Below are positions 1-6,104 of a DNA stretch of 6,104 nucleotides, piece after piece. The notes under the pieces were generated by a model. That model did not search any database. It was given only the letters and a program-made list of their open reading frames with translations, and was not told the origin of the DNA. Within the stretch, counting starts at the first letter, position 1, and every line of letters starts with the position of its first letter. Position numbers and translations under genes: made by a program. Source of the stretch: Spirochaetales bacterium (lineage in GTDB: Bacteria > Spirochaetota > Spirochaetia > JABMQR01); NCBI GenBank assembly GCA_023139255.1, contig JAGLNY010000096.1:1-6104 (forward strand). Reading direction: 5' to 3'.

Positions 1-240
1 GGACATAGTAATGTTGAAGGACATATAAAAGCTTATGTATCCACTAGTATAGAAGGAGAAGTCCAGGATGGATTATTCCTGAATGCGACCCAATTTGGCA
101 GCAAAATATCAATGCAGGGTAAAATTCTCACTGGGAACAAACAACTTTCTCTTGTTATTAATGCTATTGTGTATGGTATGAGTCAGGATGATCTGGAACA
201 AATCATACATAAACATGTCGATCAGTTTTATCAGCATTAG
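1..240 (+). CDS. C-terminal fragment of an unrecognised protein (5' end outside the window)
   Basis: Frame 1 is open from the first base to the TAG at 238-240 and gives 79 residues. I do not recognise the family. The fragment reads as several short alternating hydrophobic/polar stretches that could be beta strands (HIKAYVSTSIEGEV, KISMQGKIL, QLSLVINAIVYG). A likely amphipathic helix follows (SQDDLEQIIHKHVDQFYQH), so a small alpha/beta or beta-rich domain ending in a helix is plausible. No cysteine, membrane segment or known catalytic motif is visible. The last codons belong to a TCAG-containing repeat array that continues past the stop. The next gene is on the same strand 104 bases downstream, so it could be a neighbour in function, but nothing in the sequence shows that. 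That it codes is supported by the uninterrupted frame and plausible residue composition; its function is unknown. Confidence 0.6.
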   Translation, partial: GHSNVEGHIKAYVSTSIEGEVQDGLFLNATQFGSKISMQGKILTGNKQLSLVINAIVYGMSQDDLEQIIHKHVDQFYQH

Positions 241-282
241 TTTTATCAGTTATAAATTTATCAGCGATGTCAGCAGTTTCAG
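217..282 (+). repeat. Degenerate tandem array with six TCAG cores
   Basis: TCAG occurs at 222, 231, 246, 261, 270 and 279, that is at spacings of 9, 15, 15, 9 and 9 bases. The best copies are the 15-base units starting at 226, 241 and 256, which share (T/A)TTTATCAG and diverge over the last six bases. All spacings are multiples of three, so the array stays in the frame of the upstream gene. It reads as FYQ-H-stop, FYQ-L-stop, IYQ-RCQ-QFQ. It spans the end of that gene and most of the upstream half of the spacer before the AraC-type regulator. It may be a slippage-made coding repeat cut by stops, or a cluster of protein-binding sites; I cannot decide which. Confidence 0.55.
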
Positions 283-344
283 CAATATAAGAAATAGCAA
301 CATAAAAATTGGTGTAGACGCCATAAGATAAATTACAGTATGCT

Positions 345-1679
345 GTGAGTATGAAATCTATAGGCAGTTTGGCAGATGTGAAGAAAGCAGCCCGGGACTA
401 TACCCTGGCAACAAATATTGACAGTTTTTATATCCCGATAAATGAAAAAAACTCAGAATTGATATTTGAAGATGGACAGATTTCAGAAAATGTATTAGCC
501 GGAAGCCCTGAGCGGGAAGTTTACTGCAAATTTTGCAGCAATATTGAAAAATTGTGTGGGCTGAATACGCGATGTAAGGAGACACATCAGTTTGCAGGGT
601 ATCAGTCTGAGCGGTTTGGCGGCAAGTACCTCTATTTCTGTCAACTATCACTCCTTCACTGGGCCTCACCAATAATACGCAACGGGATGCTGAGAGGTGC
701 ATTAGTAAGCGGACCGGTCAGAATATTTGAAACAGATGATTTCTATCTTGAGGAGTGCGGAAAGAAGTTCTCATTGGATCAGCAGCAGGTAAAAATTATT
801 GGAAATGAACTGGATACTGTCCCGGTAATTTCAACAGAAAAAGCAAACAGCCTCTCAGATATCCTCTTTTTGATCTCCTTGAGTTTGTCAGATAATGATG
901 CCCGAACTTTTTTTGCCGACCGGCAGGCATTTGAGCAGCAGTCCCGGATAAGTGAATACCTCCACTATCTAAAAACAATGGAGGGTGATAAACGAAGTGA
1001 TTTTTATTATCCAATTGAAAAAGAGAAGCAACTGCTAAAGTATGCTACAGCGGGAAACAAAAAAGAAGCGGAATTGCTGTTGAACGAAATTCTAGGGACA
1101 GTATTGTATACAACAGGAGTACATATTGACATGGTGAAATCCAGGATACTGGAACTTGCAGTACTCCTTTCCCGGGCCGCTGTTGAGGGAGGGGCGGATG
1201 TCGAGCAGATTTTCGGGTTGAATTACCATTATCTCACCCAAATCAGGAAACTTAATACTATCGAAAAACTCACACAATGGACTCTCCAGATTATGGATCG
1301 GTTTATCGACCTTGTGTTTAATCTAAGGGATGTTCAGCATACTCAAAAAATTCTCCAGGCAATTCGCTATGTGAAGCAGCATTTTCAGGAAAAAATCTCA
1401 TTGCAGGACACTGCTGAATCAGTACACTTGAGTCCTTCGTATTTCAGTAAACTGTTTAAGTTGGAGATGAGTACTACTTTTTCAGAATACTTGAATGAGA
1501 TTCGTATTGAAGAAGCAAAAAAACTTTTACTTTCCACCGAACAATCTCTGGGAGATGTAGGATTTGAGTGTGGGTTTGAAGACCAAAGCTACTTTACCAA
1601 AGTTTTTAAAAAGAGTGTAGGTATTGCACCGAGTCAATACAGGAACACCGGCGGTCGGATGATAAGAGCGGAGATGTAA
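345..1679 (+). CDS. AraC family transcriptional regulator with PocR-type sensory domain
   Basis: This is a 444-residue cytoplasmic DNA-binding regulator. Residues about 10-190 resemble the PocR ligand-binding domain, known from the propanediol/cobalamin regulator PocR. The visible signs are a cysteine cluster (C61, C64, C71, C77), YFCQ at 97-100, the following SPI at 108-110, and a glycine-rich GALVSGPVRIF strand. A helical linker spans about 195-330. Residues about 335-433 form the AraC double helix-turn-helix: first helix pair at 351-375 (LSPSYFSKLFK), second at 401-426 (VGFECGFEDQSYFTKVFKK), then the typical GIAPSQYR end. The start may be GTG 345 or ATG 351; an in-frame stop at 324 excludes anything longer, and neither start has a clear Shine-Dalgarno sequence. 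The ligand and targets are unknown. The usual CH at the end of the cysteine motif is CQ here. It is followed 77 bases later by mnmA, which is probably unrelated in function. Confidence 0.9.
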   Translation: MSMKSIGSLADVKKAARDYTLATNIDSFYIPINEKNSELIFEDGQISENVLAGSPEREVYCKFCSNIEKLCGLNTRCKETHQFAGYQSERFGGKYLYFCQLSLLHWASPIIRNGMLRGALVSGPVRIFETDDFYLEECGKKFSLDQQQVKIIGNELDTVPVISTEKANSLSDILFLISLSLSDNDARTFFADRQAFEQQSRISEYLHYLKTMEGDKRSDFYYPIEKEKQLLKYATAGNKKEAELLLNEILGTVLYTTGVHIDMVKSRILELAVLLSRAAVEGGADVEQIFGLNYHYLTQIRKLNTIEKLTQWTLQIMDRFIDLVFNLRDVQHTQKILQAIRYVKQHFQEKISLQDTAESVHLSPSYFSKLFKLEMSTTFSEYLNEIRIEEAKKLLLSTEQSLGDVGFECGFEDQSYFTKVFKKSVGIAPSQYRNTGGRMIRAEM

Positions 1680-1756
1680 TTGTATGTTTCCTGCTATGCT
1701 GTACAAAATCAGGGAAGAAACAAGGTCGTTCTCTCGGGGGAGACAGGAAATATTTT

Positions 1757-2833
1757 ATGAATAAACATGTAGTAGTTGGATTAAGCGGGGGTGTGGATTC
1801 CTCAGTTGCAGCGGCATTGCTGGTAGAACAGGGATATCAAGTTACCGGTGTAACGATGAACATCTGGGATGGAACGGTAATGTCTGAATTTGAAGGACGC
1901 CATGCCTGTTTTGGCCCGGATGAGGAGAAGGATGCGGCAAAAGCGGCTGAGGTTTGTAAGATATTGGGAATACCCTTCTACCAGTTTGACCTAAAAAAAG
2001 AGTACCGGGATATAGTACTTGCTGATTTTTCGCATGAATACGGCCAGGGAAGGACCCCGAACCCGTGTGTCAGGTGCAACAGCAAGGTTAAATTCGGTGC
2101 GCTTGTGGAAAAGGTTGAGGAAGCAGGAATTTCCTTTGACTACTTTGCTACCGGGCATTATGTTCGCAGGAAATTTCATCCAAAATGGCAGACTGATGTA
2201 CTTATGAAGTCTGTGGATTTGAAGAAGGATCAGAGCTACTTTCTTTATCGCCTAACCCCATCCCAACTGAAAAGGACTCTGTTTCCTCTTGGGGAATTGG
2301 TCAAAGATGATGTTCGTGAGATTGCCCGCAGGAAAAATCTTGGGTTTGAGGAAGTTCGGGAAAGTCAGGATTTTGTCTGTGGAGATTATACTGAACTGCT
2401 GGATTTTGATTTTGTCCCGGGTGATATTGTTGATACCGATGGAAATGTTCGTGGGCAGCATTCCGGGTTTGCCAGGTACACGATAGGGCAGCGCCGGGGT
2501 CTGGGTATTGCCGCCCCGCGGCCTTTTTATGTCGTTGGGATCGACAGGAAGAAAAACCAGGTAGTTGTTGGGCATAAAGAACAGGTATACGGGCATGCTT
2601 TAGTAGCAGAGCAGATGAATTGGCTTGTATCACCTGAATTGTTAGATGGGGAGTCGTTTGAGGCACAGGCAAAAATCCGGTCACAACAGAAACCATTCAC
2701 TGTTCGTGCTGCTCCGCAAAAAGATCAGGGTTGTAGGATTGATTTTATAGAACCCCAATGGGCAGTAGCGCCGGGTCAATCAGTAGTACTGTATGATGGT
2801 GACATGGTACTCGGGGGTGGTGTTATTGGATAG
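1757..2833 (+). CDS. mnmA: tRNA-specific 2-thiouridylase MnmA
   Basis: MnmA adenylates U34 in the wobble position of tRNA Lys, Glu and Gln and replaces its 2-oxygen with sulfur, receiving sulfur from a relay or directly from a cysteine desulfurase. The 358-residue length is normal. The N-terminal ATP pyrophosphatase loop is LSGGVDSS (9-16). It is followed by GVTMNIWDG (31-39), CFGPDEEKDA, the catalytic-cysteine segment TPNPCVRCN (100-108), ATGHYVRR (131-138) and DLKKDQSYFLYRL (154-166). The second active cysteine is C208 in SQDFVCGDY (203-211). The central tRNA-binding domain shows PGDIVD and YTIGQRRGLGI (241-251), then a C-terminal beta barrel. The nucleophile is expected at C107. The E. coli Asp99 position is C104 here, giving CxxC plus C208. 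The start ATG is preceded by AGGA at 1745-1748. It seems to be a stand-alone housekeeping gene between a regulator and the DUF1846-ackA pair. Confidence 0.95.
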   Translation: MNKHVVVGLSGGVDSSVAAALLVEQGYQVTGVTMNIWDGTVMSEFEGRHACFGPDEEKDAAKAAEVCKILGIPFYQFDLKKEYRDIVLADFSHEYGQGRTPNPCVRCNSKVKFGALVEKVEEAGISFDYFATGHYVRRKFHPKWQTDVLMKSVDLKKDQSYFLYRLTPSQLKRTLFPLGELVKDDVREIARRKNLGFEEVRESQDFVCGDYTELLDFDFVPGDIVDTDGNVRGQHSGFARYTIGQRRGLGIAAPRPFYVVGIDRKKNQVVVGHKEQVYGHALVAEQMNWLVSPELLDGESFEAQAKIRSQQKPFTVRAAPQKDQGCRIDFIEPQWAVAPGQSVVLYDGDMVLGGGVIG

Positions 2834-2848
2834 ACAAGCTACCGGTTA

Positions 2849-2887
2849 TAGGTGTTTTGAAAGAACCCCGCCTACTTGCTCTTTTTT
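2849..2887 (+). terminator. Weak candidate terminator after mnmA
   Basis: TAGGTG (2849-2854) can pair with CGCCTA (2869-2874), including one G-T pair, around a 14-base loop. CAAG (2835-2838) and CTTG (2875-2878) could extend the stem beyond a ten-base bulge. A run of six T follows at 2882-2887. The position just after the mnmA stop is right for an intrinsic terminator, but the stem is short, the loop is large and the T-run starts seven bases after the inner stem. The rest of the 112-base spacer is AT-rich and may hold the promoter for the next gene, though I see no convincing -35/-10 pair. Confidence 0.3.
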
Positions 2888-2945
2888 ATAACTTCGTGCA
2901 TCTTATATCTATCTCAACAATTTAAACGTAACAGAGGAGAAGCGG

Positions 2946-4469
2946 GTGGGAAAACAGCAGGCATTTGATGTGGAAAAATATCTAAAGGAACAGACGGCAG
3001 CAATTCGGGAACGTGTTACTCAGTCCGATAATAAACTCTATCTCGAATTTGGCGGTAAGCTGGTATTTGATTATCATGCAGCCAGGGTGTTGCCGGGCTT
3101 TGACCCGAATGTCAAGATGCAACTTCTCCAGGAACTGAAAGACCAGGCGGAAATAATTCTCTGCATCTATGCAGGACATATAGATCAGAGGAAAACACGG
3201 GCGGATTTCGGTATAACGTATGATGCTGATGCGATGAAACTAATTGATGATCTTCGCGGCGACTGGGGTTTGGAGATAAATTCTGTTGTTGTAACACGTT
3301 ATGAAGATCAGCCATCTGTTCGGCAGTTTATCAACTCCCTTGAACGCAGGGACATCCGTGTATATATTCACCGGGCTACAAAAGGGTATCCCACTGATAT
3401 CGACCTGATTGTAAGTGATGAGGGGTATGGCATGAACCCATATATTGAGACCACAAAACCCCTTGTGGTGATAACGGGTCCAGGTCCGAACAGCGGGAAA
3501 CTGGGCACTTGTCTCTCCCAACTCTATCATGAGCATAAAAGAGGCAACAAAGCCGGTTATGCTAAATTTGAGAGTTTCCCTATCTGGAATCTTCCTTTGA
3601 AGCATCCTGTAAATATTGCATACGAGGCAGCTACGGCAGACCTGAAAGATGTGAATCTCATTGACCCGTTTCATTTGGAAACCTATGGTAAAACATCAAT
3701 CAACTATAATCGTGATGTTGATGTATTCCCACTGCTGAAACGGATCCTTGAAAAAATCTCAGGCAGTACTTCTGTCTATCAATCCCCAACTGATATGGGG
3801 GTCAACAGGATTGGTTTTGCCATTATCAATGATGATGCAGCATGTGAAGCCGCAAAACAGGAGATTATCCGGCGAACTTTCCGCTATGCCTGTGAATATA
3901 TGATGGGAATCGGATCCAGGGACACCGTGGACCGGGCAAAGTTGATTATGCAGGATGTCGGATGTACCGAAATGGATCGGTCGGTGGTTAGTTATGCCAG
4001 GGATGCTGCTGTTGCTGCACAGGGAGACCCTGAAAAGGGAAATGATGGAATTTACTGCGGGGCGGCAATCGAACTTCCTGATGGTACGATTGTCACCGGT
4101 AAAAACTCACCGGTAATGCATGCAGCTGCATCCGCCGTTTTGAATGCCATAAAGCAATTGGCAGGGCTGCCAGATAAGCTTCATCTGATTTCCCCATCCA
4201 TTATTGAGTCAATAGCAGAGATGAAGAGGGAAATTAAGGATTCAGCCGCTGTTACAATGGATCTTGAGGAGACTCTTATCGCACTGGGTACTTCAACGAC
4301 AGCAAGCAGTGGTGCCTATTTGGCAGTGAAGCAGCTGAAAAAACTGAGAGGTTGCGAGATGCATATAACTCACATGCCTCCGCCAGGGGATGAAGCGGGT
4401 CTCAGGGATCTTGGGATTCACCTGACTAGCGATCCCCGGTTTTCATCTGACAGATTGCTGAGTATCTGA
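2946..4469 (+). CDS. DUF1846 / UPF0371 family protein, P-loop-like, function unknown
   Basis: This 507-residue protein matches, from memory, the DUF1846 (PF08903, UPF0371) family, whose members are about 500 residues and have no established function. Recognised family stretches include GGKLVFDYHAARVLPGFDP (36-54), LIVSDEGYGMNPYIETTKP (154-172), AGYAKFESFPIWNLPLKHP (203-221) and YNRDVDVFPLL (254-264). The C-terminal half shows GKNSPVMHAAASAVLNAIK (385-403) and HITHMPPPGDEAGL (473-486). TGPGPNSGKLGT (177-188) looks like a Walker A/P-loop, so nucleotide binding is a reasonable inference, but I cannot place a Walker B motif with confidence. There is no signal peptide or membrane segment, so it is probably cytosolic. 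Translation starts at a GTG with a good Shine-Dalgarno sequence (AGAGGAGA, 2933-2940). An acetate kinase gene starts 42 bases after its stop with no terminator between, suggesting co-transcription. The reading frame is intact and of full family length. Confidence 0.88.
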   Translation: MGKQQAFDVEKYLKEQTAAIRERVTQSDNKLYLEFGGKLVFDYHAARVLPGFDPNVKMQLLQELKDQAEIILCIYAGHIDQRKTRADFGITYDADAMKLIDDLRGDWGLEINSVVVTRYEDQPSVRQFINSLERRDIRVYIHRATKGYPTDIDLIVSDEGYGMNPYIETTKPLVVITGPGPNSGKLGTCLSQLYHEHKRGNKAGYAKFESFPIWNLPLKHPVNIAYEAATADLKDVNLIDPFHLETYGKTSINYNRDVDVFPLLKRILEKISGSTSVYQSPTDMGVNRIGFAIINDDAACEAAKQEIIRRTFRYACEYMMGIGSRDTVDRAKLIMQDVGCTEMDRSVVSYARDAAVAAQGDPEKGNDGIYCGAAIELPDGTIVTGKNSPVMHAAASAVLNAIKQLAGLPDKLHLISPSIIESIAEMKREIKDSAAVTMDLEETLIALGTSTTASSGAYLAVKQLKKLRGCEMHITHMPPPGDEAGLRDLGIHLTSDPRFSSDRLLSI

Positions 4470-4511
4470 GACGAAAAGTATGCAGTATGAACAAAACAAG
4501 GAGTACGTACA

Positions 4512-5747
4512 ATGAGTAATGAAAAAACAGTATACCATGTGGTATGTCTTAATGGTGGAAGCTCCTCTATTAAAGTGTCAGTGAAGAGTATCATAAACGG
4601 CGAAGTAGAGGCTGTTGCTGATTTCAACTGTCAGGGACTTGGTACTGGAAGAGGCTACATTGATGTAAAAATTAACGGACAAAAAGAGAAGATGGATACC
4701 CCAATGGAAGATCATAAATCAGCTTTGCATGCGATTACGGAGATTATTTCAGAACGATTCCCTTCGTTGAACATTGTTGCTGTTGGTCATCGTGTTGTGC
4801 ATGGCGGGGCCACCTTTAAGCAGACTACATTGATAGATGGGATGGATGGTGAAGTGCAAAAATCCATCAAAGAATACTCTTCTCTGGCTCCGCTGCATAA
4901 TCCTGCTAATTTGCAGATAATACAAGCGGCTCTAAGCGATCCGATTTTTGGAAATGTTCCCAATGCGGCTATTTTTGATACTCAGTTTCATGCAGAAATG
5001 CCTGATTATGTTAAACTCTACGCTGTACCAAAAGAGTGGATAGAGAAGTATGGGATCCAGCGGTATGGGTTTCATGGAGCATCCTATGCTTATATTACCC
5101 ATCGATTTGCCGAACTGAATGAACTAAAAGATGAAGAGACAAATATTGTTATTGCTCACATGGGAAACGGGTGCTCAATGGCAAAAGTGGTTGGCGGTAA
5201 AGGAGCTGATACCACAATGGGTACAACCCCGCTTGAAGGGTTGGTTATGGGTACGCGCAGTGGTGATATTGATCCTGGGGTACTGGAGCTGATGGCGAAA
5301 AACCTGAATACCGATATTGCAGGAATTATCCGGATACTTAACAAGGAATCCGGACTCTTAGGTCTGTATAATAAGGGTATTAAGGAGATGCATATTATCC
5401 GTGAAGCAGCTTTGAATGGGGATAAGGAAGCTGAGCTGGCAATTGATGTCGCCGCATATAGAACCGCAAAGTATTTTTCCGGGTTTCTGGGAACAATGGA
5501 TAGCCCTGGTGGAATAGTATTTACTGGCGGGGTCGGTGAGAACGAAGGATATTTTCGCCGTAAAGTACTCGGCTTTATGAAGCTGTTTAACTGGGTTATT
5601 GATGAGAGCACAATTGATACCCGGAACGAAGAGGTCGTCTTTGCAGACAGCAGTACGATACCGGGGCTAAAGGCCTGGGTTATCCCAACTGATGAGGAGA
5701 AGGTTTTCGCCCTTGAAGCCTTTCGGTTTGTGAAGATTGAGAAATAG
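4512..5747 (+). CDS. ackA: Acetate kinase family protein with divergent nucleotide site
   Basis: Acetate kinase interconverts acetyl phosphate + ADP and acetate + ATP in the cytosol. The 411-residue length is typical of AckA (butyrate kinases are shorter). Visible motifs are NGGSSSIK (14-21), VGHRVVHGG with R93, LAPLHNP with H129, FDTQFH with D156, RYGFHGAS with H188, AHMGNG with H216, MGTRSGDIDPG with R249, FTGGVGEN (337-344) and PTDEE (392-396). These match the acyl-phosphate and catalytic residues known from the Methanosarcina thermophila enzyme. Two usual signatures differ. FHGTSH is FHGASY, so the second His is Y192. The SGxSSDxR adenine-binding segment after GLLG is replaced at about 285-297 by LYNKGIKEMHIIR. 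The start ATG has AAGGAG at 4498-4503. It follows the DUF1846 gene closely, and no phosphotransacetylase is in view. A propionate kinase or a kinase using another phosphoryl donor cannot be excluded. Confidence 0.88.
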   Translation: MSNEKTVYHVVCLNGGSSSIKVSVKSIINGEVEAVADFNCQGLGTGRGYIDVKINGQKEKMDTPMEDHKSALHAITEIISERFPSLNIVAVGHRVVHGGATFKQTTLIDGMDGEVQKSIKEYSSLAPLHNPANLQIIQAALSDPIFGNVPNAAIFDTQFHAEMPDYVKLYAVPKEWIEKYGIQRYGFHGASYAYITHRFAELNELKDEETNIVIAHMGNGCSMAKVVGGKGADTTMGTTPLEGLVMGTRSGDIDPGVLELMAKNLNTDIAGIIRILNKESGLLGLYNKGIKEMHIIREAALNGDKEAELAIDVAAYRTAKYFSGFLGTMDSPGGIVFTGGVGENEGYFRRKVLGFMKLFNWVIDESTIDTRNEEVVFADSSTIPGLKAWVIPTDEEKVFALEAFRFVKIEK

Positions 5748-5821
5748 TATTGCAGAGCAGAGAGTGATCAGGGACCAAACTCTTTTAGTATTTTCTCTGC
5801 ATCCCGCCATTCCGGCATAAA

Positions 5822-5868
5822 AGAACCCATCAACTTATGGAATCGTGTATATGTAATTGATGGGTTTT
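5822..5868. terminator. Inverted repeat between convergent genes, likely bidirectional terminator
   Basis: AACCCATCAA (5824-5833) is perfectly complementary to TTGATGGGTT (5857-5866). The stem grows to 12 pairs with a G-T and an A-T pair (5822-5823 with 5867-5868), and the loop is 23 bases. On the plus strand the stem ends in TTTT (5865-5868). On the minus strand the arm is followed by TTCTTTTA. It sits 75 bases after the ackA stop and 31 bases beyond the stop of the converging minus-strand gene, which is where a shared terminator is expected. The long loop and short T-runs make efficient termination uncertain. Confidence 0.6.
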
Positions 5869-5898
5869 AGTACGTACTGCTGCGATTGTGTGTGATTG

Positions 5899-6104
5899 CT
5901 ACCGATCCTCCGACTGCCAATATTTTGTATATTCGTGAAGGTGTTTTTGCAGGGATTCCATGGAATAGTGTGTTCTCGCTATTTTCAGATTTTGTTCTAC
6001 TGCCCGGTCCCTAAAATTTTTATCCCTGAAATATTTTACCGCCAAATCCGCGGCTTGGGATATTTTTACAGGATCTATTATTGCAAGCTGCTGCTCATCC
6101 CTTC
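5899..6104 (-). CDS. C-terminal fragment, probable glycosyltransferase (5' end outside the window)
   Basis: On the minus strand one frame is open from the window edge to a TAG (plus-strand CTA at 5899-5901), giving 67 residues after two partial-codon bases. The fragment is helical and charged. It reads as a final segment of the kind that ends GT-B fold glycosyltransferases (families such as GT4). Its signs are ISQAADLAVKYF, where an index-like helix is expected, then FRDRAVEQNLKIARTHYSMESL and an aromatic basic tail (HEYTKYW). In that family the tail helix crosses back to the N-terminal domain, and the HYSMESL stretch resembles the common FSWE/YSWEx segment. The donor and acceptor cannot be inferred and no catalytic residue lies in the visible part. 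It converges on ackA and is therefore a separate transcription unit. The assignment rests on a short resemblance only. Confidence 0.55.
   Translation of the reverse strand, partial: RDEQQLAIIDPVKISQAADLAVKYFRDKNFRDRAVEQNLKIARTHYSMESLQKHLHEYTKYWQSEDR

Noticed and set aside
241..344. Promoter for the AraC-type regulator (TATAAG at 286-291 as a -10)
   Set aside because: No acceptable -35 element lies at the expected distance, and the AT-rich spacer offers several equally poor matches.
358..1277. Open frames on the minus strand inside the AraC-type gene
   Set aside because: Their translations have no recognisable domain, and they lie wholly opposite a gene with clear PocR and AraC motifs, so they are shadows.
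1686..1721. Imperfect inverted repeat GTTTCCTG...CAGGGAAGAAAC before mnmA, considered as a terminator
   Set aside because: The arms pair only with gaps and no T-run follows, so it does not meet even a weak terminator pattern.
1991..2696. Open frames on both strands overlapping mnmA
   Set aside because: MnmA motifs run continuously through this region in one frame; the alternatives show low-complexity or unfamilial composition.
5156..5611. 151-codon open frame on the minus strand inside ackA
   Set aside because: It is antisense to conserved acetate kinase motifs and its protein is rich in Ser, Pro and Ile with no domain; it is best explained by codon bias of the real gene.
5757..5800. Short inverted repeat GCAGAGA...TCTCTGC and the nested AGAGT/ACTCT after ackA
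   Set aside because: The stems are only five to seven pairs, and the much stronger inverted repeat at 5822-5868 better explains termination.
1..6104. Bacterial microcompartment, CRISPR, prophage or transposon content
   Set aside because: The PocR domain and acetate kinase raised the microcompartment idea, but no shell-protein or signature-enzyme motif is present. No regular repeat-spacer array, transposase, integrase or phage gene was found.

Overview
The window looks like ordinary chromosomal DNA of moderate to low GC content from a bacterium, probably a fermentative anaerobe. It encodes an acetate kinase, a PocR-type AraC regulator and a member of the uncharacterised DUF1846/UPF0371 family. 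I cannot fix the taxon from sequence alone. A spirochaete or Firmicutes-like anaerobe would fit the gene set, but this is a weak inference. No mobile element, CRISPR array, rRNA or tRNA was found.

Layout: (1) 1-240 is the 3' end of a plus-strand gene that I do not recognise. Its last codons run into an in-frame array of TCAG-containing repeats (217-282). (2) 345-1679 is a transcription factor with an N-terminal PocR-type sensory domain and a C-terminal AraC double helix-turn-helix. (3) 1757-2833 is mnmA, the tRNA U34 2-thiouridylase, followed by a weak hairpin and T-run that may be a terminator. (4) 2946-4469 is a full-length DUF1846/UPF0371 protein with a P-loop-like motif. (5) 4512-5747 is an acetate kinase family protein 42 bases downstream, probably co-transcribed with (4). 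(6) A strong inverted repeat (5822-5868) lies between the acetate kinase gene and (7) the 3' end of a minus-strand gene (5899-6104). Gene (7) looks like the C-terminal helix of a glycosyltransferase.

Working together: the regulator, the tRNA-modification enzyme and the DUF1846-ackA pair do not form an obvious single pathway. The acetate kinase implies acetyl phosphate to acetate energy metabolism (or the reverse), but no phosphotransacetylase is present here. The regulator might control the neighbouring unknown gene or a distant catabolic locus. No microcompartment or diol-utilisation gene can be recognised in this window.

The points most worth a second look are the acetate kinase, which keeps the acyl-phosphate site but has lost the usual adenine-binding signature, and its linkage to the uncharacterised P-loop-like DUF1846 protein. 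I see no convincing evidence for a wholly new multi-gene system.
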